Of a stretch of DNA of 64,000 nt, positions 26,459 through 35,306 are shown piece by piece. The notes under the pieces are model-generated. The model was given only the letters and a program-made list of their open reading frames with translations. It did not search any database and was not told the DNA's origin. Within the stretch, counting starts at the first letter, position 1; every line of letters starts with the position of its first letter. Location: contig CAJCJI010000178.1 of assembly GCA_903970595.1 (NCBI GenBank), forward strand, positions 37,883-101,882. Reading direction: 5' to 3'. A program made the translations under genes and the position numbers. The stretch comes from Verrucomicrobiota bacterium. GTDB lineage: Bacteria; Pseudomonadota; Gammaproteobacteria; Nevskiales; Nevskiaceae.

Positions 26459-26505
26459 TCAAATGCTACGGTGGCGCATTTTTTTTGAAGACCTGCGCCA
26501 TTTGA
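26459..26505. repeat. Nested inverted repeat with T8 run
   Basis: Outer arms TCAAATG/CATTTGA enclose inner arms TGGCGCA (26472-26478) and TGCGCCA (26494-26500), with a run of eight or more T between. It lies just after the hydratase stop. It may attenuate or separate transcription of the downstream CoA-transferase gene, or act as a protein-binding site. Confidence 0.4.
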
Positions 26506-26615
26506 GCGACCACACCGGTTCATTGCTGGCGGGGATGCGCTTGGATTCGATACTATAAAAGTGCATCTCCCCACAGTTGAATGGCCGGCGGCACGCATGC
26601 TGCGGAACGAGACAA

Positions 26616-27830
26616 ATGCCTGAACCAGTTGCTCCGAGCTGGCGTGGTCCCCTGCAGGGAATCCGGGTGCTCGACTTCACCCGGGTGCTGGCCGGCCCCG
26701 CCGCTTCCCTGGCGCTGGCGGATCTGGGCGCGGAAGTGTTGAAGATCGAACCGCCGGGAACCGGTGACGAAACCCGTTCCTTTCCGCCGTTCCGCCAAGG
26801 CGAGAGCCATTACTTTCTCAGCATCAACCGCGGCAAGAAAAGCATCGTCGTCGATTTGAAAACCGAAACCGGCCTTGCGCTGGTCAAGGACCTGTCGACC
26901 AAGTGCGATATCCTGATCGAGAACTACCGCCCCGGAGTCATGGATCGCCTCGGGCTGGGATACGCAACCCTGTCGGCCCTCAATCCGCGGCTGATCTACT
27001 GTGCGATTTCCGGCTTCGGCATGACCGGACCTTTGCGCGATCGTCCGTCCTTCGACATCGTCATGCAGGCCCTGTCGGGGGCGCTGAGCGTCAACGGCGA
27101 GCCTGAACGGCCGCCCACCAAGCTGGGAATTCCCCTCGGGGACCTCGTGGGTGGAATCAACGGCCCGATGGGCATTCTGGCGGCTCTGTACGAGCGCAGC
27201 GTCACCGGGCGCGGGCGCCTGATCGATGTCAGCCTGTTCGACGGCATGATCGGCATGCTGAGCTACCTGCCGCAATTGGCGTTTTTTACCGGCGAGGATC
27301 CCAAGCCCCAGGGTTCCCAGCATCCCAACCTGGTTCCGTACGGTGTGTTTCCCTGCGCCGATGGATCGATCGTCATCGCCTGCCTGACCAACAGCTTTTG
27401 GGGCAATATCTGCCGGGCCCTGGGAATGGGCGACTGGGCCGGGGATGCGCTTTTTGATACGCTGGAAAAGCGCCGCGATCTTCGCGGCGTGGTCAACGAG
27501 CGGATCTCCGGCATCACCAGCCGCAAGACGATGAACGAGCTGGTGGAGTTGTTCACCCAGCACCAGGTGCCGCATGCGCCGATACTGGGGATCAAGGAGG
27601 CCCTGTCGCAACCCCAAGCAGTTGCGCGGGAGATGGTGGTCGAAGCGGATCACCAGGTGCTGGGCAAAATCCCCATTGTCAACCGCTCCATCAAGTTTCC
27701 GGGAGACCAGCAGCCGGCTCCCGCGGCTCCGCCGGTGCTGGGGCAGCATACCGAGGAGATTTTGACGGAGCTGCTTGGTCTCACAGCGGAGCAGATCGCC
27801 GGGCTGCGCGCATCGAAGGCAATAGCCTGA
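26616..27830 (+). CDS. Family III CoA-transferase (CaiB/BaiF type)
   Basis: 404 residues. The start region PLQGIRVLDFTRVLAGPAAS is typical of family III. The catalytic Asp lies in LGDLVGGINGPMGILAALYE, and the end includes PVLGQHTEEIL. These enzymes move CoA between carboxylic acids without ATP. With an ATP-dependent ligase in the same operon, it may recycle CoA from a pathway product to the incoming acid. ATG 26616 is used; its ribosome site is weak (an in-frame TTG at 26577 is the alternative). The 178-base gap before it holds the nested inverted repeat. Confidence 0.92.
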   Translation: MPEPVAPSWRGPLQGIRVLDFTRVLAGPAASLALADLGAEVLKIEPPGTGDETRSFPPFRQGESHYFLSINRGKKSIVVDLKTETGLALVKDLSTKCDILIENYRPGVMDRLGLGYATLSALNPRLIYCAISGFGMTGPLRDRPSFDIVMQALSGALSVNGEPERPPTKLGIPLGDLVGGINGPMGILAALYERSVTGRGRLIDVSLFDGMIGMLSYLPQLAFFTGEDPKPQGSQHPNLVPYGVFPCADGSIVIACLTNSFWGNICRALGMGDWAGDALFDTLEKRRDLRGVVNERISGITSRKTMNELVELFTQHQVPHAPILGIKEALSQPQAVAREMVVEADHQVLGKIPIVNRSIKFPGDQQPAPAAPPVLGQHTEEILTELLGLTAEQIAGLRASKAIA

Positions 27831-27880
27831 GCAAAGCTTGTTTTAGTGTTTGTACGGACAACATTGAGGAGAAGTGGCCG

Positions 27881-28792
27881 ATGCCGGATCTCAAATTCGA
27901 CAATCGCGTGGCCGTCATCACCGGCGCCGGTCGGGGCCTGGGTCGGGCTTATGCCTTGCTGCTTGCCGCAAGAGGCGCAAAGATCGTCGTCAACGACCCG
28001 GGAGCAAGCCTGAAGGGCGATGGCCTCGACCTCGGTCCAGCCCTGGAAGTGGTGAACGAGATCAAGGCCGCGGGCGGTCAGGCAGTCGCCAGCACGGATT
28101 CCGTGGCAACGTCCGCAGGCGGCCACGCCATCATCCAGTGCGCGCTCGACCACTATGGGCGCGTCGACATCCTCATCCACAATGCGGGCATCGTGCGCCG
28201 CGCGCCCCTGGCCGAGATGAGCTACGAGGACTTCGAGCTCGTGCTCGACGTTCACCTGCGCGGCGCCTTTCACGTCGTCCGCCCGGCGTTTCCCCTGATG
28301 TGCAAGGCCGGCTACGGCCGCATCGTCTTGACCGGGTCGATCAACGGCTTGTACGGCAACTACAAGAACGCCAACTACAGCGTGGCCAAGGCCGGCATCA
28401 TGGGCCTGTCCAATGTCGCCGCGCTGGAAGGCGCCGAGCACAATGTGAAGAGCAATGTGATCCTGCCCGCCGCCGTGACCCGCATGTCCGAAGGCGTGGA
28501 TACTTCGGCGTTCCCACCCATGCCGCCGGAGATGGTGGCGGCCGCGGTGGGATGGCTGTCGCATGAGTCTTGCTCGGTTTCCGGCGAAATACTGATTTCC
28601 GCGGCTGGCCGTGTGGCAAGAGCATACGTTTCCGAGACACCCGGCGTGTTCCGGTCCGATTGGGCCATCGAAGACGTGGCCGAACAGATCGCGGCTGTCC
28701 GCAGTACCGAATCTCCGGTGATGTTCGCGCCCGTCCCATGGGGGCAGCTGGACCATCTTCGCTATAGTTTCGAGATGGCCAGAAAAGGGTGA
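27881..28792 (+). CDS. SDR-family 3-hydroxyacyl-CoA dehydrogenase-like protein
   Basis: 303 residues. The NAD-binding motif is GAGRGLGRAYA, then VNDPGASLKGDG and NAG. The active-site Ser is in GSINGLYGN, and Tyr/Lys in YSVAKAG. The longer form, with an insert after the cofactor strand (DPGASLKGDGLDLGP), resembles the dehydrogenase domain of peroxisomal multifunctional enzyme type 2. That fits oxidation of a 3-hydroxyacyl-CoA formed by the MaoC hydratase. The start has GAGGAGAAGTGGCCG before it. It is followed 13 bases later by an acyl-CoA dehydrogenase. Confidence 0.9.
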   Translation: MPDLKFDNRVAVITGAGRGLGRAYALLLAARGAKIVVNDPGASLKGDGLDLGPALEVVNEIKAAGGQAVASTDSVATSAGGHAIIQCALDHYGRVDILIHNAGIVRRAPLAEMSYEDFELVLDVHLRGAFHVVRPAFPLMCKAGYGRIVLTGSINGLYGNYKNANYSVAKAGIMGLSNVAALEGAEHNVKSNVILPAAVTRMSEGVDTSAFPPMPPEMVAAAVGWLSHESCSVSGEILISAAGRVARAYVSETPGVFRSDWAIEDVAEQIAAVRSTESPVMFAPVPWGQLDHLRYSFEMARKG

Positions 28793-28805
28793 ACGGATCA
28801 CGCTA

Positions 28806-29942
28806 ATGGATTTCGATTGGGACACCGAGCAGCAAGGATTTCGCTCCACCGTGCGCGCGTTCCTGGCGGCCCACTTGCCTGCCGACTGGGAGGAGCTCGC
28901 ACACGGGCCAGGCTCGGAGGCGCAGAGCGCGTTCTCGAAGAAGTTCTGTGCCGAACTGGCCAAGGCCGGTTTGCTGGTGCCGCATTGGCCGCAGCGCTGG
29001 GGCGGCCGCGATGCGGACCCCTGGACCGCCTTTATCCTCGCGGAGGAGATGTGGGCCGCGGGCGAGCCGCGCGGCGGCCAGTACATGAACGTCAACTGGA
29101 TCGGGCCGACGCTGATGCGCTTTGGCTCCGAGGAGCAGCAGCAGCGCTACATTCCGGCAATGGCGCACGGCGAAACGATCTGGTGCCAGGGCTTCTCAGA
29201 ACCTGAAGCAGGCTCGGACCTGGCGTCCTTGCGCACCCGTGCCGAAAAGCACGGCGACAGCTACCGCATCAACGGCCAGAAAATCTGGACCTCGTATGCG
29301 GGGCATGCGGACACCTGTTTCCTGCTGGCCAGGACTTCGCCGGGGCGCAACGGCATCTCGATCTTCTTGCTGCCGATGACCACGCCCGGCATCACGGTGC
29401 GGCAGATCCCCAGCGTGATCGGTGAAGGGGATATCCACGAGGTGTTTTTTGACGAGGTCGAGGCTCCGGCCAGTGCCATGCTTGGCGGTGAAGGGCAGGG
29501 CTGGGAAGTCGTGCGGACCGCATTGTCCCTGGAGCGCGTGGGGATTCCCCGCTTTGCCTTGGCCGCGCGGATGCTGAGTCGCTCGGTGGCCCGGCTGCAA
29601 GGAGACGGACGCTTCGGTCACGGCGCCATCGAGCAGGCGGCAAGAGCGCGCGCCGCCTGCGAAGCGGCGCGCCTGTACAGCTATAACATTGTCGATCAGC
29701 GGTGCCATGGCATTCCCACCGGACCCGAGGCCAGCGCCGCGCGTTTTGCAACGGTGATGGCCGAGCGGCTGGTCGGAGAGTTCGTGGTCGAGCACATGCC
29801 CGATGCCCTGGCGGGCGGCGACCCCTTGCTGCTCGCGCATCATCAGCGGGCCATCGTCGCCGGTATCGCCTCCGGCGCTGCGGAGATTCAACTCAACCTG
29901 ATCGCCACCGACCTGCTGCGGCTTCCGCGGGAGCCACGCTGA
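28806..29942 (+). CDS. Acyl-CoA dehydrogenase, full-length partner
   Basis: 378 residues. The ACAD signatures are WCQGFSEPEAGSDLASLRT (FAD/substrate loop), INGQKIWTSYAG and a C-terminal FAD-contact segment. In that segment the usual GGTAEIQ reads SGAAEIQLNLIA. It introduces the alpha-beta double bond into an acyl-CoA, passing electrons to ETF. Its TGA overlaps the ATG of the next gene by one base. That gene encodes a shorter ACAD, an arrangement known for alpha2-beta2 acyl-CoA dehydrogenases of steroid catabolism (ChsE/FadE pairs). Confidence 0.92.
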   Translation: MDFDWDTEQQGFRSTVRAFLAAHLPADWEELAHGPGSEAQSAFSKKFCAELAKAGLLVPHWPQRWGGRDADPWTAFILAEEMWAAGEPRGGQYMNVNWIGPTLMRFGSEEQQQRYIPAMAHGETIWCQGFSEPEAGSDLASLRTRAEKHGDSYRINGQKIWTSYAGHADTCFLLARTSPGRNGISIFLLPMTTPGITVRQIPSVIGEGDIHEVFFDEVEAPASAMLGGEGQGWEVVRTALSLERVGIPRFALAARMLSRSVARLQGDGRFGHGAIEQAARARAACEAARLYSYNIVDQRCHGIPTGPEASAARFATVMAERLVGEFVVEHMPDALAGGDPLLLAHHQRAIVAGIASGAAEIQLNLIATDLLRLPREPR

Positions 29943-30859
29943 TGGACTTTACCCTGACATCCGACCAGGAAGCCGCGTTCTCGGCAATCGACAAGCTGGC
30001 GGCCCAGTTCGACAGCCGGCCCACCGACTTTCACGGCTTTGCGCTGGAAGGCCAGGAACTGGACCGGCAGCTTGAGGATGGGCAGTACTTCGATATCGCC
30101 GCCATCCCCGAATACGGTCCGGTTACGGCGGCGCTGGCGGTCGAGCGGCTGGCGCGCTCGCCGTACACGGTCGAATCCGCGCTGTCGATGCTGGTGCGGC
30201 CGCAACTTGCCGGCGAGTGGCCGCGGCCCCTGGCCCTGGTGGAGAACGGCCGCCCGGGACGCTTCGTTGCGTCCGCGAAGACGCTGCTGATTCTCGAGGG
30301 CGGGCGCATCGGTGCCGCCAAGCCGCCAGCAGAGGCGCTTGAGTCCGTGGAATCGCTATTCGCGTATCCCATGGGACGGCTCAAGCAAGCTGTGGAAGTG
30401 ACATGGTTCTCGGAATCCGAAGCGGCGATCCTGCGCATCTGGCTGCGTACCGCCCTGGCGGCGGAAGCCAGCGGCTTGCTGCATGCGGCGATCGCTTCCA
30501 CCGTGGAACATCTGAGCGTACGCAAGCAGTTCGGCCGACCCTTGGGCACATTCCAGGCCTTGCGGCATCGCCTGGCCGAATGCGCCGTGCTGGCGGGCGG
30601 AGTGCGATGGCTGGCCCTGAAGGCGGCGGCGACGGCGGACCCGGGTGATGCGGCCCTGGCTGCACTGCATGCGCAAGAGAGCGCTACCCGCGTCGTCTAC
30701 GATGTTCACCAGATGCTCGCGGCAATGGGCATGACGCTGGAGCACCCGCTGCATCTATGGACCTATCGGCTGAAAGCCCTGCTTTCCGAGCTGGGCGGGC
30801 GCGGCGGGCAGGCGAGCGCGGTTGCCCGGCACTGCTTTGGCACTGCGCTGGATCAATAA
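29942..30859 (+). CDS. Acyl-CoA dehydrogenase, short partner subunit
   Basis: 305 residues, about 70-80 shorter than usual. The N-terminal helical and middle beta domains are reduced. The C-terminal four-helix bundle is recognisable (SVRKQFGRPLGTFQALRHRLAE). The standard substrate loop (CxxxTEPxxGSD type) is absent, so it is unlikely to work alone. It overlaps the preceding ACAD gene by one base, implying translational coupling and a hetero-oligomer. Compare the short ACAD at 35307-36263. Confidence 0.85.
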   Translation: MDFTLTSDQEAAFSAIDKLAAQFDSRPTDFHGFALEGQELDRQLEDGQYFDIAAIPEYGPVTAALAVERLARSPYTVESALSMLVRPQLAGEWPRPLALVENGRPGRFVASAKTLLILEGGRIGAAKPPAEALESVESLFAYPMGRLKQAVEVTWFSESEAAILRIWLRTALAAEASGLLHAAIASTVEHLSVRKQFGRPLGTFQALRHRLAECAVLAGGVRWLALKAAATADPGDAALAALHAQESATRVVYDVHQMLAAMGMTLEHPLHLWTYRLKALLSELGGRGGQASAVARHCFGTALDQ

Positions 30860-30872
30860 GCAAACCACCGGG

Positions 30873-31688
30873 ATGAGCACAATGGACGAATCCTCGCCTC
30901 TGCTGTTCGAGATTGAAGGCCATGTGGCGGTGTTGACGCTCAACCGGCCGGCCGATGGCAATTCCCTGAATCCCGAGCTTCTGCTTGCGCTCGAACAGGC
31001 ATGGCAGCGCATCGAAAGCGAAGAGCAGATTCGCGTGGCGATCTTGACCGGGGCCGGGGAGCGTCATTTCTGCACCGGCGCCGCGGTGGGTGTGTTGAAG
31101 CTCGGCGTGGGAACGCTGCACAACAAGCCCAGTGCGGCCGTAAACCGCTTTTCGCCGCGCATGTGTCATGTCACCAAGCCGGTCATCTGCGCGGTGAACG
31201 GCCTGGCCAACGGCGGTGCGCTGCACTTCGTGGCCGACTGCGACATCGTCATCGCCAGCAGCCATGCGGTGTTCATGGATACGCACGTCAGCGTCGGGCA
31301 GGTCTCGGGGCTCGAATCGATCGGCATCGCACGGCGCGCCGGCATCGGCGCCGCGCTGCTGATGGGCCTCGCTGGACGCTCCTACCGCATGCCGGCGGAG
31401 CGCGCCTATCAGCTCGGCATGATCGATCTGATCGAGCCCGGCGCGGCCGAGGTGATGCTCAGGGCGCGCGAGCTGGCTAAAGGCATTGCCGCCAACTCGC
31501 CGCAGGCCATGCGCCTGACCAAGCGCGCGATCTGGGCATCGACTGAAATGAACGATCCGGCCGCCCCGGATTACGGCTGGGAGCTGCTGAAGTCCCACTG
31601 GGCCCATCCGGATTTCGAGGAAGGGCCGAGGGCGTTTGCCGAAAAGCGGCCGCCCCGCTGGAATCCTGACCCCAACGCGCGGGGTTGA
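30873..31688 (+). CDS. Crotonase-superfamily protein (enoyl-CoA hydratase-like) lacking the usual glutamates
   Basis: About 271 residues of crotonase fold (VAVLTLNRPADGNSLNPELL; VAILTGAGERHFCTGA; VNGLANGGALHFVADCD). Where crotonases have GGG-x-E, this has GGALH. The second glutamate position reads FMDTHVSVGQ. Both catalytic Glu positions thus appear to be His. It may be a specialised hydratase, isomerase, lyase or ring-cleaving hydrolase rather than a standard enoyl-CoA hydratase. Two starts are possible (30873 and 30882). Last gene of the IclR-linked operon. Confidence 0.85.
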   Translation: MSTMDESSPLLFEIEGHVAVLTLNRPADGNSLNPELLLALEQAWQRIESEEQIRVAILTGAGERHFCTGAAVGVLKLGVGTLHNKPSAAVNRFSPRMCHVTKPVICAVNGLANGGALHFVADCDIVIASSHAVFMDTHVSVGQVSGLESIGIARRAGIGAALLMGLAGRSYRMPAERAYQLGMIDLIEPGAAEVMLRARELAKGIAANSPQAMRLTKRAIWASTEMNDPAAPDYGWELLKSHWAHPDFEEGPRAFAEKRPPRWNPDPNARG

Positions 31689-31701
31689 GGCAGGCGCTTT
31701 T

Positions 31702-32061
31702 TCAGCACCAGGAGTCGCATTCCTCCACCATTACGAAGCGGCTCTTCGGCCGGTCGAACAAGCGTTCCTCGTCGGCGAGCACGTCGGCTGGCAGTTCGCC
31801 GCGCACCGTGAACGCCTTCATCGCTTCGAACACACTGCGATTCTCGAACCAGAGTTCGGTGATCACATCGAACGGTAGTTCCTCCGTTGCGCCCGGCGTG
31901 GGCAGGGGATCGAGGTAGCGCCGAAAATAGCGTTTCAGGCCCACGGCGTACTTCTCGCAGAGCTTGGCGTGGGTGTTTTCGTAATATTCGCGGAAGGCTG
32001 GCACCGACATGCCGGGGCGGCGCTTGAGGAAGATCAGGATTTTATAAACCGGCTCCGCCAT
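31702..32061 (-). CDS. EthD-domain protein
   Basis: 119 residues. KILIFLKRRPGMSVPAFREY followed by YENTHAKL is the EthD pattern, paralogous to the protein at 6943-7362. The ATG at 32061 has GGAGC 10 bases upstream; an ATG five codons earlier (32076) is possible. It is the last gene of a leftward set with an acyl-CoA dehydrogenase and a ligase, and converges on the crotonase gene with 13 bases between stops. The role is unknown; relatives accompany ether and steroid oxidation systems. Confidence 0.82.
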   Translation of the reverse strand: MAEPVYKILIFLKRRPGMSVPAFREYYENTHAKLCEKYAVGLKRYFRRYLDPLPTPGATEELPFDVITELWFENRSVFEAMKAFTVRGELPADVLADEERLFDRPKSRFVMVEECDSWC

Positions 32062-32103
32062 TTGAGCTTGCTCCATTGCAGTGCTGGTGCTTCTTACGGA
32101 CGC

Positions 32104-33261
32104 TCAACGGGGACCTTTCGGCAATCCCAGCACGCGCTCGGCGATGATGTTGCGCTGGATTTCCGCGGTGCCGCCGGCAATCGTTTCGGAAAAGGCGTCC
32201 AGGTAGTCGTGGCCCCAGCCATGCGCGCCGACGACCTGCGCCGCGTCGATTCCATAAAGGTCGATGGCTGCTGCCGTTACGCGCTGCGCGAACTCCGCGA
32301 AGCTCAAGCGCATCATCGAGCCGCTGGCGTCCGGCACGGCGCTTTCGCAGTCGAGCGCAAAGCGATAGGTGGCGGCGCGGATGGACGCGCCCTCGGCGCG
32401 CAGCCGCGCAATCCGCAGGCGCAGTTCCGGTCGGTTCATGGGACAGTCAGCCAGCAGTTTCTCGACCTTGAGCGTATGCCCGATCAGCAAGGCCAGGCCG
32501 GCGGTGCCGCGCTCGAAGCTCAAGGTGGACATCGCCGTGGCCCAGCCCTGGTTCACGCCGCCCACCACGTTCGCCAGGGGGATGCGCACCGAGTCGTAGA
32601 AGACCTCGCAGTACTTGTGTGGGCCGGCCATAGTGCGGATTGGCCGCACGGTGATGCCCGGCGCATCCATCGGGCAGATAACCCAGGTCAATGCGCCGGA
32701 GGTCTTGGCCGCGGGATCAGTGCGGACCAGCAGTTCCTGCCAATCGGCGATGTCGGCGAAGCTCGACCAGATCTTGTGGCCGTCGATGACGAGTTCGTCC
32801 CCTTCCACTCGGCCGCGGCAGCGGAGGCTGCCCAGATCGGACCCCGCGCCCGGCTCGGAGAAGCCCTGGCACCAGATGACTTCCCCCGCCAGTATCCGCG
32901 GCAGGTGATAAGCCTTCTGTTCTGGCGTGCCACAGGCAATCAGGGTCGGCCCGGCATGATTGAGCCCGACAAAGGAGGCGTTGAGCGGCGAGGGCGCGCC
33001 GGCCCGGGCGTATTCCTCAAACCAGACGATCTGCTCCAGCACCGACAGGCCGCGGCCGCCGACTTCCCTGGGCCAGGCCAGTCCCGCCCAGCCGCCCTGC
33101 GCCTGGGTCTTTTGCCAGGCCAGCACGTAGGTCCTGGAATCCGGACCATCTTCCGGCGAGGGCTCGGAAGGTACGTTGGCCTCGAGCCAGTCGCGCGCCG
33201 CGCGCCGAAAATCCGCGATCGATCCCGTCATGGTGCCCTTCATGGTGATTTGGCTTTCCAT
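32104..33261 (-). CDS. Acyl-CoA dehydrogenase, full-length
   Basis: 385 residues. The motifs are WCQGFSEPGAGSDLGSLRC, IDGHKIWSSFADIADWQELL and a canonical C-terminal FAD segment GGTAEIQRNIIAERVLGLP. It oxidises an acyl-CoA at the alpha-beta position. The gene follows the ligase stop by 4 bases. A short ACAD gene is transcribed in the opposite direction from 35307, and the two may form a hetero-oligomer encoded on divergent transcripts (inference). M1 is used as start; M7 and M11 are alternatives. Confidence 0.92.
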   Translation of the reverse strand: MESQITMKGTMTGSIADFRRAARDWLEANVPSEPSPEDGPDSRTYVLAWQKTQAQGGWAGLAWPREVGGRGLSVLEQIVWFEEYARAGAPSPLNASFVGLNHAGPTLIACGTPEQKAYHLPRILAGEVIWCQGFSEPGAGSDLGSLRCRGRVEGDELVIDGHKIWSSFADIADWQELLVRTDPAAKTSGALTWVICPMDAPGITVRPIRTMAGPHKYCEVFYDSVRIPLANVVGGVNQGWATAMSTLSFERGTAGLALLIGHTLKVEKLLADCPMNRPELRLRIARLRAEGASIRAATYRFALDCESAVPDASGSMMRLSFAEFAQRVTAAAIDLYGIDAAQVVGAHGWGHDYLDAFSETIAGGTAEIQRNIIAERVLGLPKGPR

Positions 33262-33265
33262 CCTG

Positions 33266-34900
33266 TCAAGGTTTCTGGGCGAGCGCGGCGCGGATCTGAT
33301 GCTTCACGACCTTTCCGGCATCGTTCTTCGGCAGGGCTTCCCAGATGACGACCTGCTCGGGGGCTTTGAATGTTGCCACGCCCTGGCCTTCCAGGAAACT
33401 GCGCAGGCTGGCCACATCGGGGGCGGGCGATTGCCTGGGCACGATCACGGCGCAGCAGCGCTCTCCGGTGCGCGGATCGGGCAGGCCGACGATGGCGATT
33501 TCCGCAATGCCGGGATGGCCGATCAGGATATCCTCGACTTCCTTGGGTGAAATGTTTTCGCCGTTGCGGATGATGATGTCCTTGGCCCGGCCGGTCACGA
33601 CCAGGTAGGCGCCATCCACCCAGCGTGCCAGATCGCCCGTGCGGAAGTAGCCCTCGGCATCGAAGGACGTGGCTTCGTCCTCGGCGTGCAGATAGCCCAC
33701 CAGCATTTGCGGGCCGCGGGCATGGATTTCCCCTTCGCCCGCGGGCGCGGCGTTGTGACCGATCAGCTTGATCTCGGCCAGGCCGGCGCGGCCGTCCGTA
33801 TCCGCGGCATGGTCGGCGTCAGTGCGCAGGGTGGCGCCTACCGTGGTGACCGGCACTTCGGTGGAGCCATAGACGCGGGTGACGACGGCGCGCTCGAAAT
33901 ACGCCGCCGCCCTGCGGATCAGCGAGGGCGGTACAGACGCGCCCCCGCAGACGAACAATTTCAGCCGCGGCAGGCGGGTGGCGGCCCGGTCGGCCGCAGC
34001 GAGTATCTGGTCCAGGAACGGGGTAGCGCCGGCCATATGGGTGCAGCCTTCGGCATCCATCAGCCTGACCGCTTCGTCCGCATTCCAGCGCTCCATCAGC
34101 ACGGCGGTGGTGCCGAGCAGCAGCGGGCACTCGAATGCGTAGATGGAGCCGCCGATGTGGGAGATCGGCGAGGGCACCAGGAACTTGTCGCCCGCTTCGA
34201 CCAGCCAGTGTTCGCGGAGCTGGCAGATCAGGGCATGCAGGGAATTGTGCGTATGCAGTACGCCCTTGGGCCGCCCCGTGGTGCCCGAGGTGTACAGCAC
34301 CATCCGCACCGAATCGGGGTCGAGCACCGGCAATGCCTTTGTAGGGCCTTCCTCTTGCAGCAGGGATTCGTATGGTGCGTGATCGCCGGCGTCGCCGCGC
34401 ACGACGAACACCTGCGGCGGCGTCTCCAGCTGCGCCTTTACCCGGCTGAGCATCGCCGCATAATCGTACTGGCGGATGGCCGATGGCACGAACATCAGGC
34501 GGCTGTCCACGTCCTTGAGAATGAACTGCAGCTCCCGGTCGCGCAGCGAAGGCAGGATCGGATTCACCACCATGCCGGCCATGGTGGCCGCCAGATAGAT
34601 CACGGCCGCCTCATGCCAGTTCGGCAGCATGAATGAAACCACGCTGCCGACTGGGGCGCGGGCCAGCATCGCCTGCGCCAGCGCCGATGCCTGGGCATAC
34701 AGGGTCTGGCAGTCGATGCGGCGGTCGCCGTCGACCAGCAGCAGGCGGTTCGGGGTCTGCTGACTGGCCCGGTGCAGGGCGTCGGCGAGCGTCTCGCGAA
34801 TCCACAAGCCGCGCGCGTTCGCATCCGCGGCCCGCTGGTCGTTCCAGCGAACCCATCTTCCGGCGATCAGCTTGCGGCCTGTCTTGGTGTCACTCGGCAT
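33266..34900 (-). CDS. Acyl-CoA ligase/AMP-dependent synthetase
   Basis: 544 residues with textbook ANL motifs: YTSGTTGRPKGVLHTHNSLH, YGSTEVPVTT, GYFRTGDLARWVDGAYLVVTGRAKD, and the catalytic lysine in PKNDAGKVVKHQI. It resembles cyclohexanecarboxylate/medium-chain ligases by general look. The start ATG at 34900 has GAGG 10 bases before it; the frame is open for 51 more codons without a better start. It is first of the leftward trio ligase-ACAD-EthD and diverges from the short ACAD/SDR pair. Confidence 0.92.
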   Translation of the reverse strand: MPSDTKTGRKLIAGRWVRWNDQRAADANARGLWIRETLADALHRASQQTPNRLLLVDGDRRIDCQTLYAQASALAQAMLARAPVGSVVSFMLPNWHEAAVIYLAATMAGMVVNPILPSLRDRELQFILKDVDSRLMFVPSAIRQYDYAAMLSRVKAQLETPPQVFVVRGDAGDHAPYESLLQEEGPTKALPVLDPDSVRMVLYTSGTTGRPKGVLHTHNSLHALICQLREHWLVEAGDKFLVPSPISHIGGSIYAFECPLLLGTTAVLMERWNADEAVRLMDAEGCTHMAGATPFLDQILAAADRAATRLPRLKLFVCGGASVPPSLIRRAAAYFERAVVTRVYGSTEVPVTTVGATLRTDADHAADTDGRAGLAEIKLIGHNAAPAGEGEIHARGPQMLVGYLHAEDEATSFDAEGYFRTGDLARWVDGAYLVVTGRAKDIIIRNGENISPKEVEDILIGHPGIAEIAIVGLPDPRTGERCCAVIVPRQSPAPDVASLRSFLEGQGVATFKAPEQVVIWEALPKNDAGKVVKHQIRAALAQKP

Positions 34901-35306
34901 TTCTGCACAGCCTCTATGGTAAGGGCGCAACTTTTGTGCGGCAGCTCGGCAGTCTTGACGATTGACGACTTTCTGCACACAGACGATGCCAAGCTGTGCA
35001 TTCGGCTGCATGGAACAAGTCCGCTGCTTGCTGCAAAAGGCACTGTTTGGCATCAGCTATGGAATTATGAACATTCGCTGTTGAACCTGCACGGACAGCG
35101 TGAATGCATATTCGATACTGAAGAGATAGGGACTCGATCCATCGTCGGGGTATATACTGTTTACAGAAGATTTGATCAGTTCGTCACCCCGGCGAAAGCC
35201 GGGGTTCAGGGCTCCAAGCGCTGCATGGAATTCCCTGGATTCCGGCTTTCGCCGGAATGACGATCACGGAACCATTAGAGTTTCCTTAAAACAGCACGAG
35301 AGATTC
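34901..35306. other. Divergent promoter region with REP pair
   Basis: 406 bases separate the leftward ligase and the rightward short ACAD. A -10-like TATACT lies at 35153-35158, without a good -35. The right third is filled by two facing REP-like palindromes. I see no gene. Confidence 0.5.
35182..35262. repeat. Facing pair of REP-like palindromes (BIME-like)
   Basis: The left unit starts CGTCACC and has the core CCCCGGCGAAAGCCGGGG. The right unit has the core TTCCGGCTTTCGCCGGAA and ends TGACG. The two are in opposite orientation, about 27 bases apart, and together form a larger imperfect palindrome. A single unit of the same family is at 22712-22740. Confidence 0.8.
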
